Shown here: positions 46,512 through 55,037 of the stretch, one piece after another | Layout of the letters: each line of letters starts with the position of its first letter | Numbering within the stretch: the first letter of the stretch is position 1 | Source: a bacterium | GTDB lineage: Bacteria > Bacillota > Clostridia > Lachnospirales > Lachnospiraceae | Reading direction: 5' to 3' | Assembly (NCBI GenBank): GCA_022774325.1 | Contig: JALFNN010000047.1 | Span: 62,001-126,000 of the forward strand | DNA length: 64,000 bases | Notes under the pieces: model-generated | Seen by the model: only the letters and a program-made list of their open reading frames with translations | The model's database searches: none | What the model was told of the DNA's origin: nothing | Made by a program: the position numbers and the translations under genes

Positions 46512-49216
46512 TTAATCTGAAAATTGACGGAATTCAGGCAGAAGTGCAGGAAGGAACAACGATCCTTGAAGCAGCAAGATCCGTTGGAATCAGGATTCCT
46601 ACACTGTGTTATCTGAAAGAAGTAAATGAGATCGGTTCCTGCCGTCTGTGTGTAGTAGAAGTGGAAGGTATGGATAAACTGCCGACCTCCTGCAATACAC
46701 TTGTCAAAGAAGGCATGGTCGTTCAGACCATGAGCGAACGTGTGGTGGAGGCCCGGAAAATGGTACTCGATCTGCTGCTCTCCAATCACCACAGAGGATG
46801 TTTTTATTGCCCACAGAACGGAAGCTGTGAACTTCAGGATGTCTGCAACGAATATGGAATCGAGGAAACCTCTTATCTTGGAACAAGAAAGAAGATTGAA
46901 CGTCCGGCTAAAGACAGCCATCCGTTCTTAAGCTACCAGCCGGAACTTTGTATCCACTGTCAGAGATGTGTAAATACCTGCGCAAAGATGACAGGCAGAC
47001 ATGCAATTACTTTGGGAAAGACAGGAATGTTCAATATCATCGAGGCTCCGTTCGGAGAAGACTGGGATATGACATTATGTGAATCCTGTGGAAACTGCGC
47101 TCAGGCATGCCCGACAGGAGCAATCACAGAGAAAAGAAAGAAAAAATACCGGACATGGGAGACGAAAAAGGTCCGTACAACCTGTCCGCACTGTGCGACA
47201 GGATGCCAGTTGGATCTGATCGTGAAGGATAACAGGATTGTTGATGTAGAGGGAGCGGACGGTCCATCCAATCACGGCCTGTTATGCGTAAAAGGAAGAA
47301 GTGCTTCTTTTGATTTTGTGGATTCTCCGGAACGGATCCGTTATCCGCTGATCAAGAATAAAGAGACGGGAGAATTTGAGCGTGCAACCTGGGATGAGGC
47401 ACTTGACCTGGTTGCCGGAAAGTTTACCGAAATCAGAAATAATTACGGAGGTGAGGCACTGGCCGGTTTTGCCTGCTCACGTTCCACCAATGAAGACGTC
47501 TATATGCTTCAGAAAATGGTGAGAACCGCATTCCAGAGCAACAATACCGATAACTGTGCGCGTGTTTGACATGCTCCTACTGTTGCCGGGCTGGCAACCA
47601 CATTAGGCTCAGGAGCCATGACAAATACGATTTACGATGTCACACACGAATCCGATGTGATCATGCTCGTTGGATCGAATCCGGAACATGCACATCCGGT
47701 CATCGGTATGCAGATCCGCCAGGCGGTGGAGAAAGGAACCAGGCTGATCGTAGCTGACCCGCGTGAGATCGATCTTGCAAAGAAGGCGGATATCCACCTG
47801 AAATTAAGACCGGGAACAAACGTTGCGTTTGCGAACGGAATGATGCATATTATTATTGAAGAAGGCCTGACGGATGAGACATTCATCAAAGAGAGGACCG
47901 AGAACTTTGAAGCAATGAAAGAAGCTGTGAAGGAATACACTCCGGAGCGTGTGGCAGAAATCTGCGGTATTGATCCGGATCTTCTGCGAGAGGCGGCAAG
48001 AATGTATGCAACGGCAGATCGCGCACCGATTCTTTACTGTCTGGGAGTTACAGAGCATCATACCGGTACAGAGGGCGTTATGTCACTCTCCAATCTTGCG
48101 ATGATGGTCGGAAAGATCGGGCGTCCGGGATGCGGTGTAAATCCGATCCGCGGACAGAATAACGTACAGGGTGCCTGCGATATGGGCGCCGCTCCGAATC
48201 AGTTCCCGGGTTATCAGAATATCGTTGCACCGGGTATTGTGGAGAAGTTTGAGAAAGCATGGAATACGAAACTTAACCCGAACGTCGGAATCAAAGCGAC
48301 CGACTGTTTCCCGAAGATGATCACGGGAGAGATCAAAGGACTCTTCATTTTCGGTGAAGATCCGGTCAGAACAGATCCGAATACCAGTCACGTGATCCAT
48401 GCGCTGGAATCTCTGGATTTCTTTGTGGTGGATGAACTGTTCATGACGGAGACCGCAAAGCTTGCGGATGTAATTCTTCCGGGACGTTCTTATACGGAAA
48501 AAGAAGGAACATTTACCAATACAGAACGCCGTGTACAGCGTGTCAGAAAAGCTGTTGAGATTGCAGGCGAGACCAGACCGGATACCTGGATCTTTACGGA
48601 GATCATGAACCGTATGGGATATCCGCAGCCGCACCTGACACCGGCAGAGATCATGGACGAGATCTCTTCTGTTACCCCGTCATTTGGCGGTATCAGCCAT
48701 GCACGTCTGGACAGCGAAGAAGTGGCGGGAAGAGGACTTCAGTGGCCATGCCCGAATCCGGAGCATCCTGGAACTCCGATTATGCATGTGGGTAAATTTG
48801 CGAGAGGTCTTGGATATTTCAGGCCGGCAGAATACAAACCATCCATGGAACTCCCGGATGAAACTTATCCGCTTGTACTGATGACCGGACGTATCTTGTA
48901 CCATTACAATGCCTGCGCAATGACGGATAAAACAGAAGGAATAAATCAGATTGCCAGCGAATCTTTCATTGAAGTGAATAATGAAGACGCTAAGAAACTT
49001 GGTATTGCAGATGGCGAGATGGTAGCTGTTTCTTCCAGAAGAGGAAGAATCAAGGTGAAAGCGAGTGTATCAGGAAAGACCAGAGAAGGTGAGTGCTGGA
49101 TGCCGTTCCACTACATCGAAGGCGGTGCGAACTGGCTGACGAATGATGCATTGGACGGAATTTCAAGCACACCGGAATATAAAGTCTGTGCCGTTAGAGT
49201 AGAAAAGTTATCTTGA
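46508..49216 (+). CDS. fdhA: Formate dehydrogenase alpha subunit, selenoprotein
   Basis: 902 aa when the in-frame TGA at 47567-47569 is read as selenocysteine (Sec354, in NCARV-U-HAPTVAGLATTLGSGA, the E. coli FdhF-type active site). Order: 2Fe-2S ferredoxin-like domain (about 1-75), NuoG-type His-Cys cluster (HHRGCFYCPQNGSC), two 4Fe-4S clusters (CIHCQRCVNTC, CESCGNCAQAC), then the bis-MGD catalytic domain (CPHCATGCQ cluster from about 220) and MopB C-terminal barrel. Oxidises formate or reduces CO2, with the GltD-type protein as redox partner. The start overlaps the previous stop. Residue count assumes Sec readthrough. Confidence 0.95.
47567..47598 (+). promoter_or_regulatory. Selenocysteine UGA with SECIS-like hairpin
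   Basis: TGA at 47567-47569; 12 bases later GTTGCC (47582-47587) pairs with GGCAAC (47593-47598) around the loop GGGCT. Position, stem length and G-rich loop closely match the E. coli fdhF SECIS upper stem. The frame on both sides continues the same protein. Confidence 0.88.
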
Positions 49217-49242
49217 AAGAAGATGAGACTCCCACCTTGCAG

Positions 49243-49306
49243 CAAGTACGCTGAGGCGTACTTGAAAGTATGATGAGACCGGTGCCTGTATGGTGCCGGT
49301 TTCCTT
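49243..49306 (+). terminator. Two hairpins between fdhA and fdhD
   Basis: First: CAAGTACGC (49243-49251) / GCGTACTTG (49256-49264), TGAG loop. Second: ACCGGTGCC (49278-49286) / GGTGCCGGT (49292-49300) with two wobble pairs, followed by TTCCTT. The second looks like a weak terminator; both may shape mRNA levels of fdhD against fdhA. GATGAGAC occurs at 49222 and 49272. Confidence 0.5.
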
Positions 49307-49347
49307 GCAAATAGTGCAGGATTTGACATGATAGGAAGGAAGACTTC

Positions 49348-50073
49348 ATGCAAGTAATGAATCAATATGAACAGGGACCGTTAACAGAAAAGAGTGAGTG
49401 TCTGTATATAAGTCGGGAAGGAAAACGATATCAGGAAAATACGAGAATTTTACGAGAACAAAAAATAGATATTATCATCAATGAGAAGCTTATTCTTCAT
49501 ACGATGTGCACTCCACAGTATCTTACGGAAGCTGTCCTTGGAAGACTTCGAACAGAAGGAATCATAGAGAAGGTAGATGAAATAGAGAAGATTCATATAG
49601 GAAACGATGGGAAAATTGCAACGATTACCATGAAAAATGATGCATGGAATGAAAAGCAGTGTAAAAAGTTGTCCCCGGTTTCGCCTGTCAAGTGGAAAGA
49701 AGAATGGATTTTCCATTTGGCAGATATCCTTGCAGAAGGAATGACGCTTCACAACGAAACATGGGGAACACACAGCTGCTTTCTTGCAAAAGAGGGGGAA
49801 GTAATATTTGCCTGCGAAGATATCGGCCGTCATAATGCAATCGATAAAGTGGTTGGTTATGCTTTGTTACATGAAATAGATTTAAAAAAATGTATGCTGT
49901 ATTCCAGTGGAAGAATGCCCTCAGATATGGCTGAAAAGGTGATACGCGCCGGGATACCCATAGCAGTTTGTAAGGCGGTTCCGACGGCAGAAGCAGTAGA
50001 ATTGGCAAAGAAATATCGTCTTACCTTGATCTGTGCGGCAAGACCGGATCGGATTAGGGTGTATGTGTCGTAG
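49348..50073 (+). CDS. fdhD: Formate dehydrogenase sulfurtransferase FdhD (no CxxC)
   Basis: 241 aa. Family motifs: ILHTMCTPQYLTEAVLGRLRTEGII, GTHSCFL, CEDIGRHNAIDKVVGYAL, SSGRMPSDMAEKVIRAGIPI, VPTAEAVELAKKYRLTLI. FdhD passes sulfur from a cysteine desulfurase to the Mo-bis-MGD cofactor of FDH. The CxxC loop used in E. coli for sulfur transfer is not visible: the corresponding region (about residues 100-125) is short and has a single Cys (KQCKKLS). AGGAAGG precedes ATG 49348. Confidence 0.9.
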   Translation: MQVMNQYEQGPLTEKSECLYISREGKRYQENTRILREQKIDIIINEKLILHTMCTPQYLTEAVLGRLRTEGIIEKVDEIEKIHIGNDGKIATITMKNDAWNEKQCKKLSPVSPVKWKEEWIFHLADILAEGMTLHNETWGTHSCFLAKEGEVIFACEDIGRHNAIDKVVGYALLHEIDLKKCMLYSSGRMPSDMAEKVIRAGIPIAVCKAVPTAEAVELAKKYRLTLICAARPDRIRVYVS

Positions 50074-50091
50074 TAATATCAGATGGGAGAT

Positions 50092-50118
50092 GACTTCCGC
50101 CTCTTTAGGCGGTGAGTC
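50092..50118 (+). terminator. Hairpin after fdhD
   Basis: CCGCCT (50097-50102) / AGGCGG (50107-50112) inside an outer GACT/AGTC pair, followed by TTGAATTT. A TATACT box at 50162-50167 could start mobA transcription. Confidence 0.6.
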
Positions 50119-50201
50119 TTGAATTTCTGCAAAAATGTATCTGCTCGGAGTCAGAATATGCTATACTTTCTAAAGAATGTGAAAAGATAAGGTGATAGAA
50201 T

Positions 50202-50801
50202 ATGGATGGATTACTGCTTGCAGGCGGAAAAAGCAGCCGCATGGGTGGGCGACATAAAGGAGATCTTCTCTATGGAAATGAGACATTTACCACCCGAATG
50301 ATACATGAATTTTCAAAAGACGCAGATACAATCTGGATTTCCTACGGAGCAAAAGTCTATGGAACGTATGAGAATTGCCGGATTGTGAGGGATATTTATC
50401 CCGATTGCGGTCCAATTGGCGGAATACATGCCGGACTTACAGCGTGTGAGTCGGATGAAGTGATGGTTGCCGCGTGCGATATGCCATTTTTGAAAATCGA
50501 ATTGTTTCGTTATCTGAAAACAAAGATGGACGAAGCGGGAAAACAGGAGCATATCATATATGACGGTGTCATGCCGGTACTGGAAAGAAGAATGCATCCG
50601 CTGGCAGCGATTTACCGGAAATGTGTTGCACAGGTGATGGAACGGCAGATTTTATCGGGAAATTATAAAATCAGAGATGCATTTGAAAAAATGCATATTT
50701 TATATGTAGATGTGACTGAGAATGAAAATTTTGCCAGGATGTTGCGGAATGTGAATACTATGGAAGAGTATAAAATGCTTTCTGTTATTGATGTTCAATG
50801 A
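50202..50801 (+). CDS. mobA: Molybdenum cofactor guanylyltransferase
   Basis: 199 aa nucleotidyltransferase that attaches GMP to molybdopterin to form MGD, needed by FdhA. N-terminus MDGLLLAGGKSSRMGG is the GTP-binding loop; DCGPIGGIHAGL and ACDMPFL carry the metal Asp. The MRMHPLAA-type substrate segment (ERRMHPLAAIYR) is present. AAGGTGATAG before the ATG is a modest ribosome site. Confidence 0.92.
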   Translation: MDGLLLAGGKSSRMGGRHKGDLLYGNETFTTRMIHEFSKDADTIWISYGAKVYGTYENCRIVRDIYPDCGPIGGIHAGLTACESDEVMVAACDMPFLKIELFRYLKTKMDEAGKQEHIIYDGVMPVLERRMHPLAAIYRKCVAQVMERQILSGNYKIRDAFEKMHILYVDVTENENFARMLRNVNTMEEYKMLSVIDVQ

Positions 50802-50840
50802 TATTATGAGCCAAGGGACAAAAGGTCATGCATTACAAAA

Positions 50841-50892
50841 GGAACGTCCCCGGTACTGATAAAAAAGCAAAATAATGATTAGGGGATGTTCC
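50841..50892. repeat. Inverted repeat upstream of the moeA promoter
   Basis: GGAACGTCCCC (50841-50851) and GGGGATGTTCC (50882-50892) pair with one wobble around a 30-base AT-rich loop. It ends mobA or insulates the moeA promoter. The GGGGACG core is also part of the direct repeats at 59841 and 62189. Confidence 0.55.
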
Positions 50893-50909
50893 CCAATAAT
50901 AAAATATGG

Positions 50910-51102
50910 TACAATATAAGTGTTCTTTGAGCGAAAGCATCTAAGTCGAAGAGATATGATGCCAAGCCGGGATGAATCTCTCATCCCCGGGGTCCGAATA
51001 GAAATGTGAAGGCCTTCCTTATTTGAAAAAAAGAACATGAAGTGGTCGTATTGCGCATAAACGGCAGTAGGAGGACTTTCATGTCTTTCTGCTGCCGTTT
51101 TT
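50910..51102 (+). promoter_or_regulatory. Structured terminator-controlled leader of moeA (candidate molybdenum/tungsten cofactor riboswitch)
   Basis: TACAAT (50910-50915) predicts a transcript starting near 50922. The RNA is closed by GTTCTTT (50922-50928) / AAAGAAC (51030-51036). Inside are GCATC (50937-50941) / GATGC (50958-50962) and CCGGGATGA (50967-50975) / TCATCCCCGG (50981-50990). Then an intrinsic terminator, AACGGCAGTAG (51060-51070) / CTGCTGCCGTT (51089-51099) with TTTTT, lies 33 bases before moeA. This aptamer-plus-terminator arrangement before a Moco gene suggests a Moco/Tuco switch; the class was not confirmed. Confidence 0.65.
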
Positions 51103-51135
51103 ATCTTGAATTAATACTTTAAAAAGGAGAGGAAA

Positions 51136-52341
51136 ATGGAAAGGTTACTGTTAGAACAGGCTGCAGAAATTCTGCTCAGTCATACGGAGAAAATCACTGC
51201 ATGTGAGGAAATATCTCTGTGGGATGCCGTAGGAGGGGTGCTTGCCGAAGATATTTATGCGACAAGAAATCAGCCTCCGTTTTCTAGGTCACCCCTGGAT
51301 GGATATGCAGTAAGAAGCGAGGATATCCGGGGAGCTTTGAGGGAAAGGCCGGTCAGGCTGCGTGTGATCGATGAAGTGGATGCCGGTCATGTGACGGAGA
51401 AAAAAGTGGAGCCGGGGTTGGCCGTTAGAATCATGACCGGTGCGCCGATTCCGGAAGGAGCCGACTGCATCATCGGGCAGGAAGATACAGATTACGGAGA
51501 AGATACGGTAGAAATCTATGCAGAGATCAAAGCATACCAGAATTACTGCTTTGAAGGGGAAGACTACAAAAAGGGAGCGAAGCTTCTGACAAAGGGAATG
51601 GTAATTGGTTCGATAGAAGCGGGAGTCCTGGCAAGTCTTGGGATGGAGAAGATATCAGTCTACAGAGCGCCGCGCGCGGCGGTGCTGACAACCGGAGATG
51701 AGCTCATGCTCCCCGGCGAAGAGCTTCTTCCGGGGAAAATATATGATTCGAATCTATATACTTGTGTCACGCGGCTGAAGTCTTGGGGAGTACAGGTTAC
51801 TTATCAGGGAAGGGCAGAAGATGATGCAAAGATTGTCGCAGGGCACATCCGGAGAGCTGCCGAAAATGCAGATATCCTGATCACGACAGGAGGTGTATCG
51901 GTAGGAAAGAAAGACATCATGCATGAAGTGCTTCAGATTCTGGACTGTCAAAAGCTCTTCTGGGGAGTACAGATTAAGCCCGGAATGCCGACCCTTTGTG
52001 CACTCTATCAGGGAAAGCCGCTCATTTGTCTTTCGGGAAACCCGTATGGTGCGGCTGTAAATCTGGAGCTTTTAATCCGCCCGGTACTTGCAAAAATGTC
52101 CGGAAGATACGACCTTGCCATTAAGAGAATCATGGCAGTATGTGACAGTGAATTTTTGAAAATGAGCCATGTCACACGTTATGTCAGAGCGAGATGCGCG
52201 GATGGCCATGTGAAAATCGCAGATGGTTCAAATGATTCCGGAATTCTAAGCAGTATGTGTGGTTGTAACTGCCTGATTGAGATTCCGGCGGGAACTCCTA
52301 AGATAGAAAAAGGAGAGACGGTATGTGTGGTGATGTTGTAA
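51136..52341 (+). CDS. moeA: Molybdopterin molybdotransferase
   Basis: 401 aa. Inserts molybdate into adenylylated molybdopterin. N-terminal QPPFSRSPLDGYAVRSEDI, MTGAPIPEGAD, then a MogA-like domain with TTGDELM, TTGGVSVGKKD and CLSGNPYGA; domain IV at the C-terminus. AAAAAGGAGAGG precedes the ATG. Expression is probably set by the structured leader. Confidence 0.95.
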   Translation: MERLLLEQAAEILLSHTEKITACEEISLWDAVGGVLAEDIYATRNQPPFSRSPLDGYAVRSEDIRGALRERPVRLRVIDEVDAGHVTEKKVEPGLAVRIMTGAPIPEGADCIIGQEDTDYGEDTVEIYAEIKAYQNYCFEGEDYKKGAKLLTKGMVIGSIEAGVLASLGMEKISVYRAPRAAVLTTGDELMLPGEELLPGKIYDSNLYTCVTRLKSWGVQVTYQGRAEDDAKIVAGHIRRAAENADILITTGGVSVGKKDIMHEVLQILDCQKLFWGVQIKPGMPTLCALYQGKPLICLSGNPYGAAVNLELLIRPVLAKMSGRYDLAIKRIMAVCDSEFLKMSHVTRYVRARCADGHVKIADGSNDSGILSSMCGCNCLIEIPAGTPKIEKGETVCVVML

Positions 52342-52841
52342 AAAAAGAACCATTTGTCGCAGTAATCTGCGGTGTGAAAAATTCCGGAAAAACGACACTG
52401 ATCACGCGGCTTGTGAGGCTTCTTTCGGAAAAAGGAATCCGAACGGCGGTTATTAAGCACGACGGACATGATTTTGAGTGTGATATACCCGGAACGGACA
52501 GCTACCGGATTCGCGAAGCCGGTGCGTATGGAACGGCGGTATTTTCAAAATATCGAAGTTTCGTATACAAAGAAGGCTGCAGGGAAACTCCTGAGGAAAT
52601 GATTGCACAGTTTCCGAAAGCGGATCTTATTCTGATTGAGGGAATGAAGAACAGTACTTATCCGAAAATAGAAGTGATCCGCAGGGAGATATCAGGAGAG
52701 CCGGCTTCCAATCCTGAGGGAAGATTTCTGATCGTAAGCGATTGGGAGGACGGACATTTTAAAGAAGAAAAGATGACAGGACTGGATGAAATCGAGATAA
52801 TATTAGGGATACTGCTGGAAAAAGCAGGATTAAATCGATAA
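52323..52841 (+). CDS. mobB: Molybdopterin-guanine dinucleotide biosynthesis protein MobB
   Basis: 172 aa P-loop GTPase. Walker A GVKNSGKTTLITRLV, then IKHDGHDFECDIPGTDSYR and LILIEGMKNS, all diagnostic of MobB. Overlaps moeA by 19 bases; AAAGGAGAG gives its ribosome site. Supports MobA in MGD formation. Confidence 0.94.
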   Translation: MCGDVVKKEPFVAVICGVKNSGKTTLITRLVRLLSEKGIRTAVIKHDGHDFECDIPGTDSYRIREAGAYGTAVFSKYRSFVYKEGCRETPEEMIAQFPKADLILIEGMKNSTYPKIEVIRREISGEPASNPEGRFLIVSDWEDGHFKEEKMTGLDEIEIILGILLEKAGLNR

Positions 52842-52933
52842 AAAGTTGTCTGGGCAACATGATTTTATGTACGGTTTTGTTATACTGTTTTCGGGAAATG
52901 AGAACGTACAAGTAGATTTAGGAGATAAAAAAG

Positions 52934-53959
52934 ATGAAACTAGTAAAAACAGAGGATGCTGTAGGACAGGTTCTGTGCCATGATATTACACAGATCATTA
53001 AAGGAGTCACGAAGGATGCCGTATTTCGGAAAGGGCATGTAGTGAAGGAAGAAGATATTCCGGTTCTTCTGTCTGTAGGAAAAGAGCATTTGTATATTTG
53101 GGAAAAGGAAGAAGGAATGCTGCATGAAAATGAAGCGGCAGAGATCCTTCGAAAAATCTGTCAGGGAAGTAATATGCACCCCTCAGATGTAAAAGAAGGA
53201 AAAATCGAACTGATTGCAGATATTGACGGAGTGCTGAAAATTGATGTGGAGAAGCTGAACCGGATCAATTCGCTTGGTGAGATTATGATTGCAAGCCGTC
53301 ATGGAAATTTCCCAATCAAAAAGGGAGACAAGATTGCAGGAACCAGAGTGATTCCGCTTGTGATTCATGAGGACAAGATGAAGGCGGCGGAAGAGATCGG
53401 CGGTGACGAACCGATTTTTCAGGTCAGACCTTACGAGAAGAAAAAAGTCGGTATCGTGACCACGGGAAGCGAAGTCTTTAAAGGAAGAATTCAGGATACA
53501 TTTACCCCGGTGATCCGGGAGAAAATCGCAGAATATGGAATTGAAGAAGCGGAACATATTCTGTGTGACGATGATCATGTGAAAATCACAGAAGCGATCA
53601 TGGAAATGATTGCAAGAGGATGTAACATGGTGATCTGCACGGGCGGGATGAGTGTGGATCCGGATGACCGGACACCGCTTGCCATCAAGAATACGGGAGC
53701 CGAGATCGTGACATATGGAGCACCGGTGCTTCCGGGAGCCATGTTCATGTTGGCATATTATGATAGTGTAATTCCGGTAATGGGCCTTCCGGGCTGCGTG
53801 ATGTATGCGAAACGGACCATTTTCGATCTGGTTCTTCCTAGAATTATGACCGGTGAAAAATTAAAAGTCAAAGATCTAAATCTACTTGGACAAGGAGGAC
53901 TTTGCCTCTCATGTCCTGTATGTACGTTCCCAAATTGTGGATTTGGAAAGGCAATGTAG
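52934..53959 (+). CDS. Molybdopterin-binding domain protein with C-terminal Cys motif
   Basis: 341 aa. Residues about 170-310 form a MoaB/Mog/MoeA-like domain: VGIVTTGSEVFKGRI, CDDDHVKITEAI, VICTGGMSVDPDDRTP, MGLPGCVMY. The N-terminal 160 residues are a MoeA-like region. The end is C-x2-C-x2-C-x4-C (CLSCPVCTFPNC), a possible Fe-S or metal site. This family often lies beside XdhC and selenium-dependent hydroxylase genes. Extended -10 box TGTTATACT at 52878-52886. It does not replace moeA. Confidence 0.85.
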   Translation: MKLVKTEDAVGQVLCHDITQIIKGVTKDAVFRKGHVVKEEDIPVLLSVGKEHLYIWEKEEGMLHENEAAEILRKICQGSNMHPSDVKEGKIELIADIDGVLKIDVEKLNRINSLGEIMIASRHGNFPIKKGDKIAGTRVIPLVIHEDKMKAAEEIGGDEPIFQVRPYEKKKVGIVTTGSEVFKGRIQDTFTPVIREKIAEYGIEEAEHILCDDDHVKITEAIMEMIARGCNMVICTGGMSVDPDDRTPLAIKNTGAEIVTYGAPVLPGAMFMLAYYDSVIPVMGLPGCVMYAKRTIFDLVLPRIMTGEKLKVKDLNLLGQGGLCLSCPVCTFPNCGFGKAM

Positions 53960-53962
53960 AAA

Positions 53963-54991
53963 ATGAGAGCATTATTTGAGGCAATACAAGAGACAGATGT
54001 GAACAGGCTTCGAAGCGTTCTGACCGTTCTGGACGGAGAAAATATCGGAGAAAAGGCTTTATTAGTAGATGGAAATATCGTTTGGGAGAGCAGAGAAAAT
54101 GGATTTTTCCGGGAATATAAGAAGGAAATCCAAGAACGGAATGAAACAGAAACTTTTCTTCTTGGAAGCCGTGAGATATTTTGTGATGTTCTGGGGCAGG
54201 AGAAGCAAATTGTCATCTGCGGAGGCGGTCATGTATCGATTCCTGTCATTACACTAGGTGTCATGATGGGATGTGAAGTGACGGTTTTGGAAGACAGACC
54301 GACTTTTGCTGACAATGCAAGACGCGCAGGGGCAACGAACGTGATATGTGAACCATTTGAACAAGGACTGGATAAAGTGGAAGGAAATTCAGACACTTAT
54401 TTTGTAATCGTAACCCGCGGTCACAGATACGATCAGATTTGCCTTGAAAAGATTGCTCAGAAAGAACATGCCTATATTGGGATGATAGGAAGCAGACGCC
54501 GAACCACGATGGTGAAGCAGACGCTTGTAGAAAAAGGAATTGATAAAGAAGTATTAGACAAAGTATATACACCGATCGGCCTTGACATCGGAGCACAGAC
54601 ACCGGTGGAAATTGCAGTTGCGATCATGGCAGAGATTATCGAAGTGAAGAATAAAAAGAAACGAACCTGCGGATATACGAAAGAAATTGTGAAGGCGGTT
54701 CTGGATCGGGAGGATTATCCAGAAAAGAAAGTCATGGCAACGATTGTAAAGAGAAAAGGTTCTGCACCACAGGGAGTCGGAATCAAAATGTTGGTTCTTA
54801 GAGATGGGAAATGTATCGGTACGATAGGCGGAGGATGTATGGAGGCGAATGTCACACAGAAGGCACTTCTGATGGCGGCAGGAAAAGGCCCCGAAATCGC
54901 TCTTTGTAAGGTGGATATGACAGGCGCGGACGCAGAGGAAGAAGGGATGGTCTGCGGAGGCGTCGTGAGCGTACTTCTTGAATTGATATAG
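53963..54991 (+). CDS. XdhC family cofactor-maturation protein, domains in swapped order
   Basis: 342 aa. Rossmann part first: IVICGGGHVSIPV (Gly87-89), VTRGHRYDQICL, YIGMIGSRRR, PIGLDIGAQTPVEIAVAIMAEI. Then the XdhC_CoxI part at residues about 258-342: TIVKRKGSAPQGVGIKMLV (GSAP at 266-269), GTIGGGCMEA, EEGMVCGG. In canonical XdhC the CoxI domain is N-terminal. XdhC proteins hold Moco for sulfuration and insertion into molybdenum hydroxylases. Three bases after the previous gene. Confidence 0.88.
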   Translation: MRALFEAIQETDVNRLRSVLTVLDGENIGEKALLVDGNIVWESRENGFFREYKKEIQERNETETFLLGSREIFCDVLGQEKQIVICGGGHVSIPVITLGVMMGCEVTVLEDRPTFADNARRAGATNVICEPFEQGLDKVEGNSDTYFVIVTRGHRYDQICLEKIAQKEHAYIGMIGSRRRTTMVKQTLVEKGIDKEVLDKVYTPIGLDIGAQTPVEIAVAIMAEIIEVKNKKKRTCGYTKEIVKAVLDREDYPEKKVMATIVKRKGSAPQGVGIKMLVLRDGKCIGTIGGGCMEANVTQKALLMAAGKGPEIALCKVDMTGADAEEEGMVCGGVVSVLLELI

Positions 54992-55037
54992 TTTTTGGCT
55001 GATAACCGAACGAATCAGAAAAAAGGAGGAAACTCAA

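Noticed and set aside
47567..47617. Reading fdhA as two genes or a nonsense-mutated pseudogene
   Set aside because: The TGA is in the Sec position of the family, with a SECIS-like hairpin and continuous homology.
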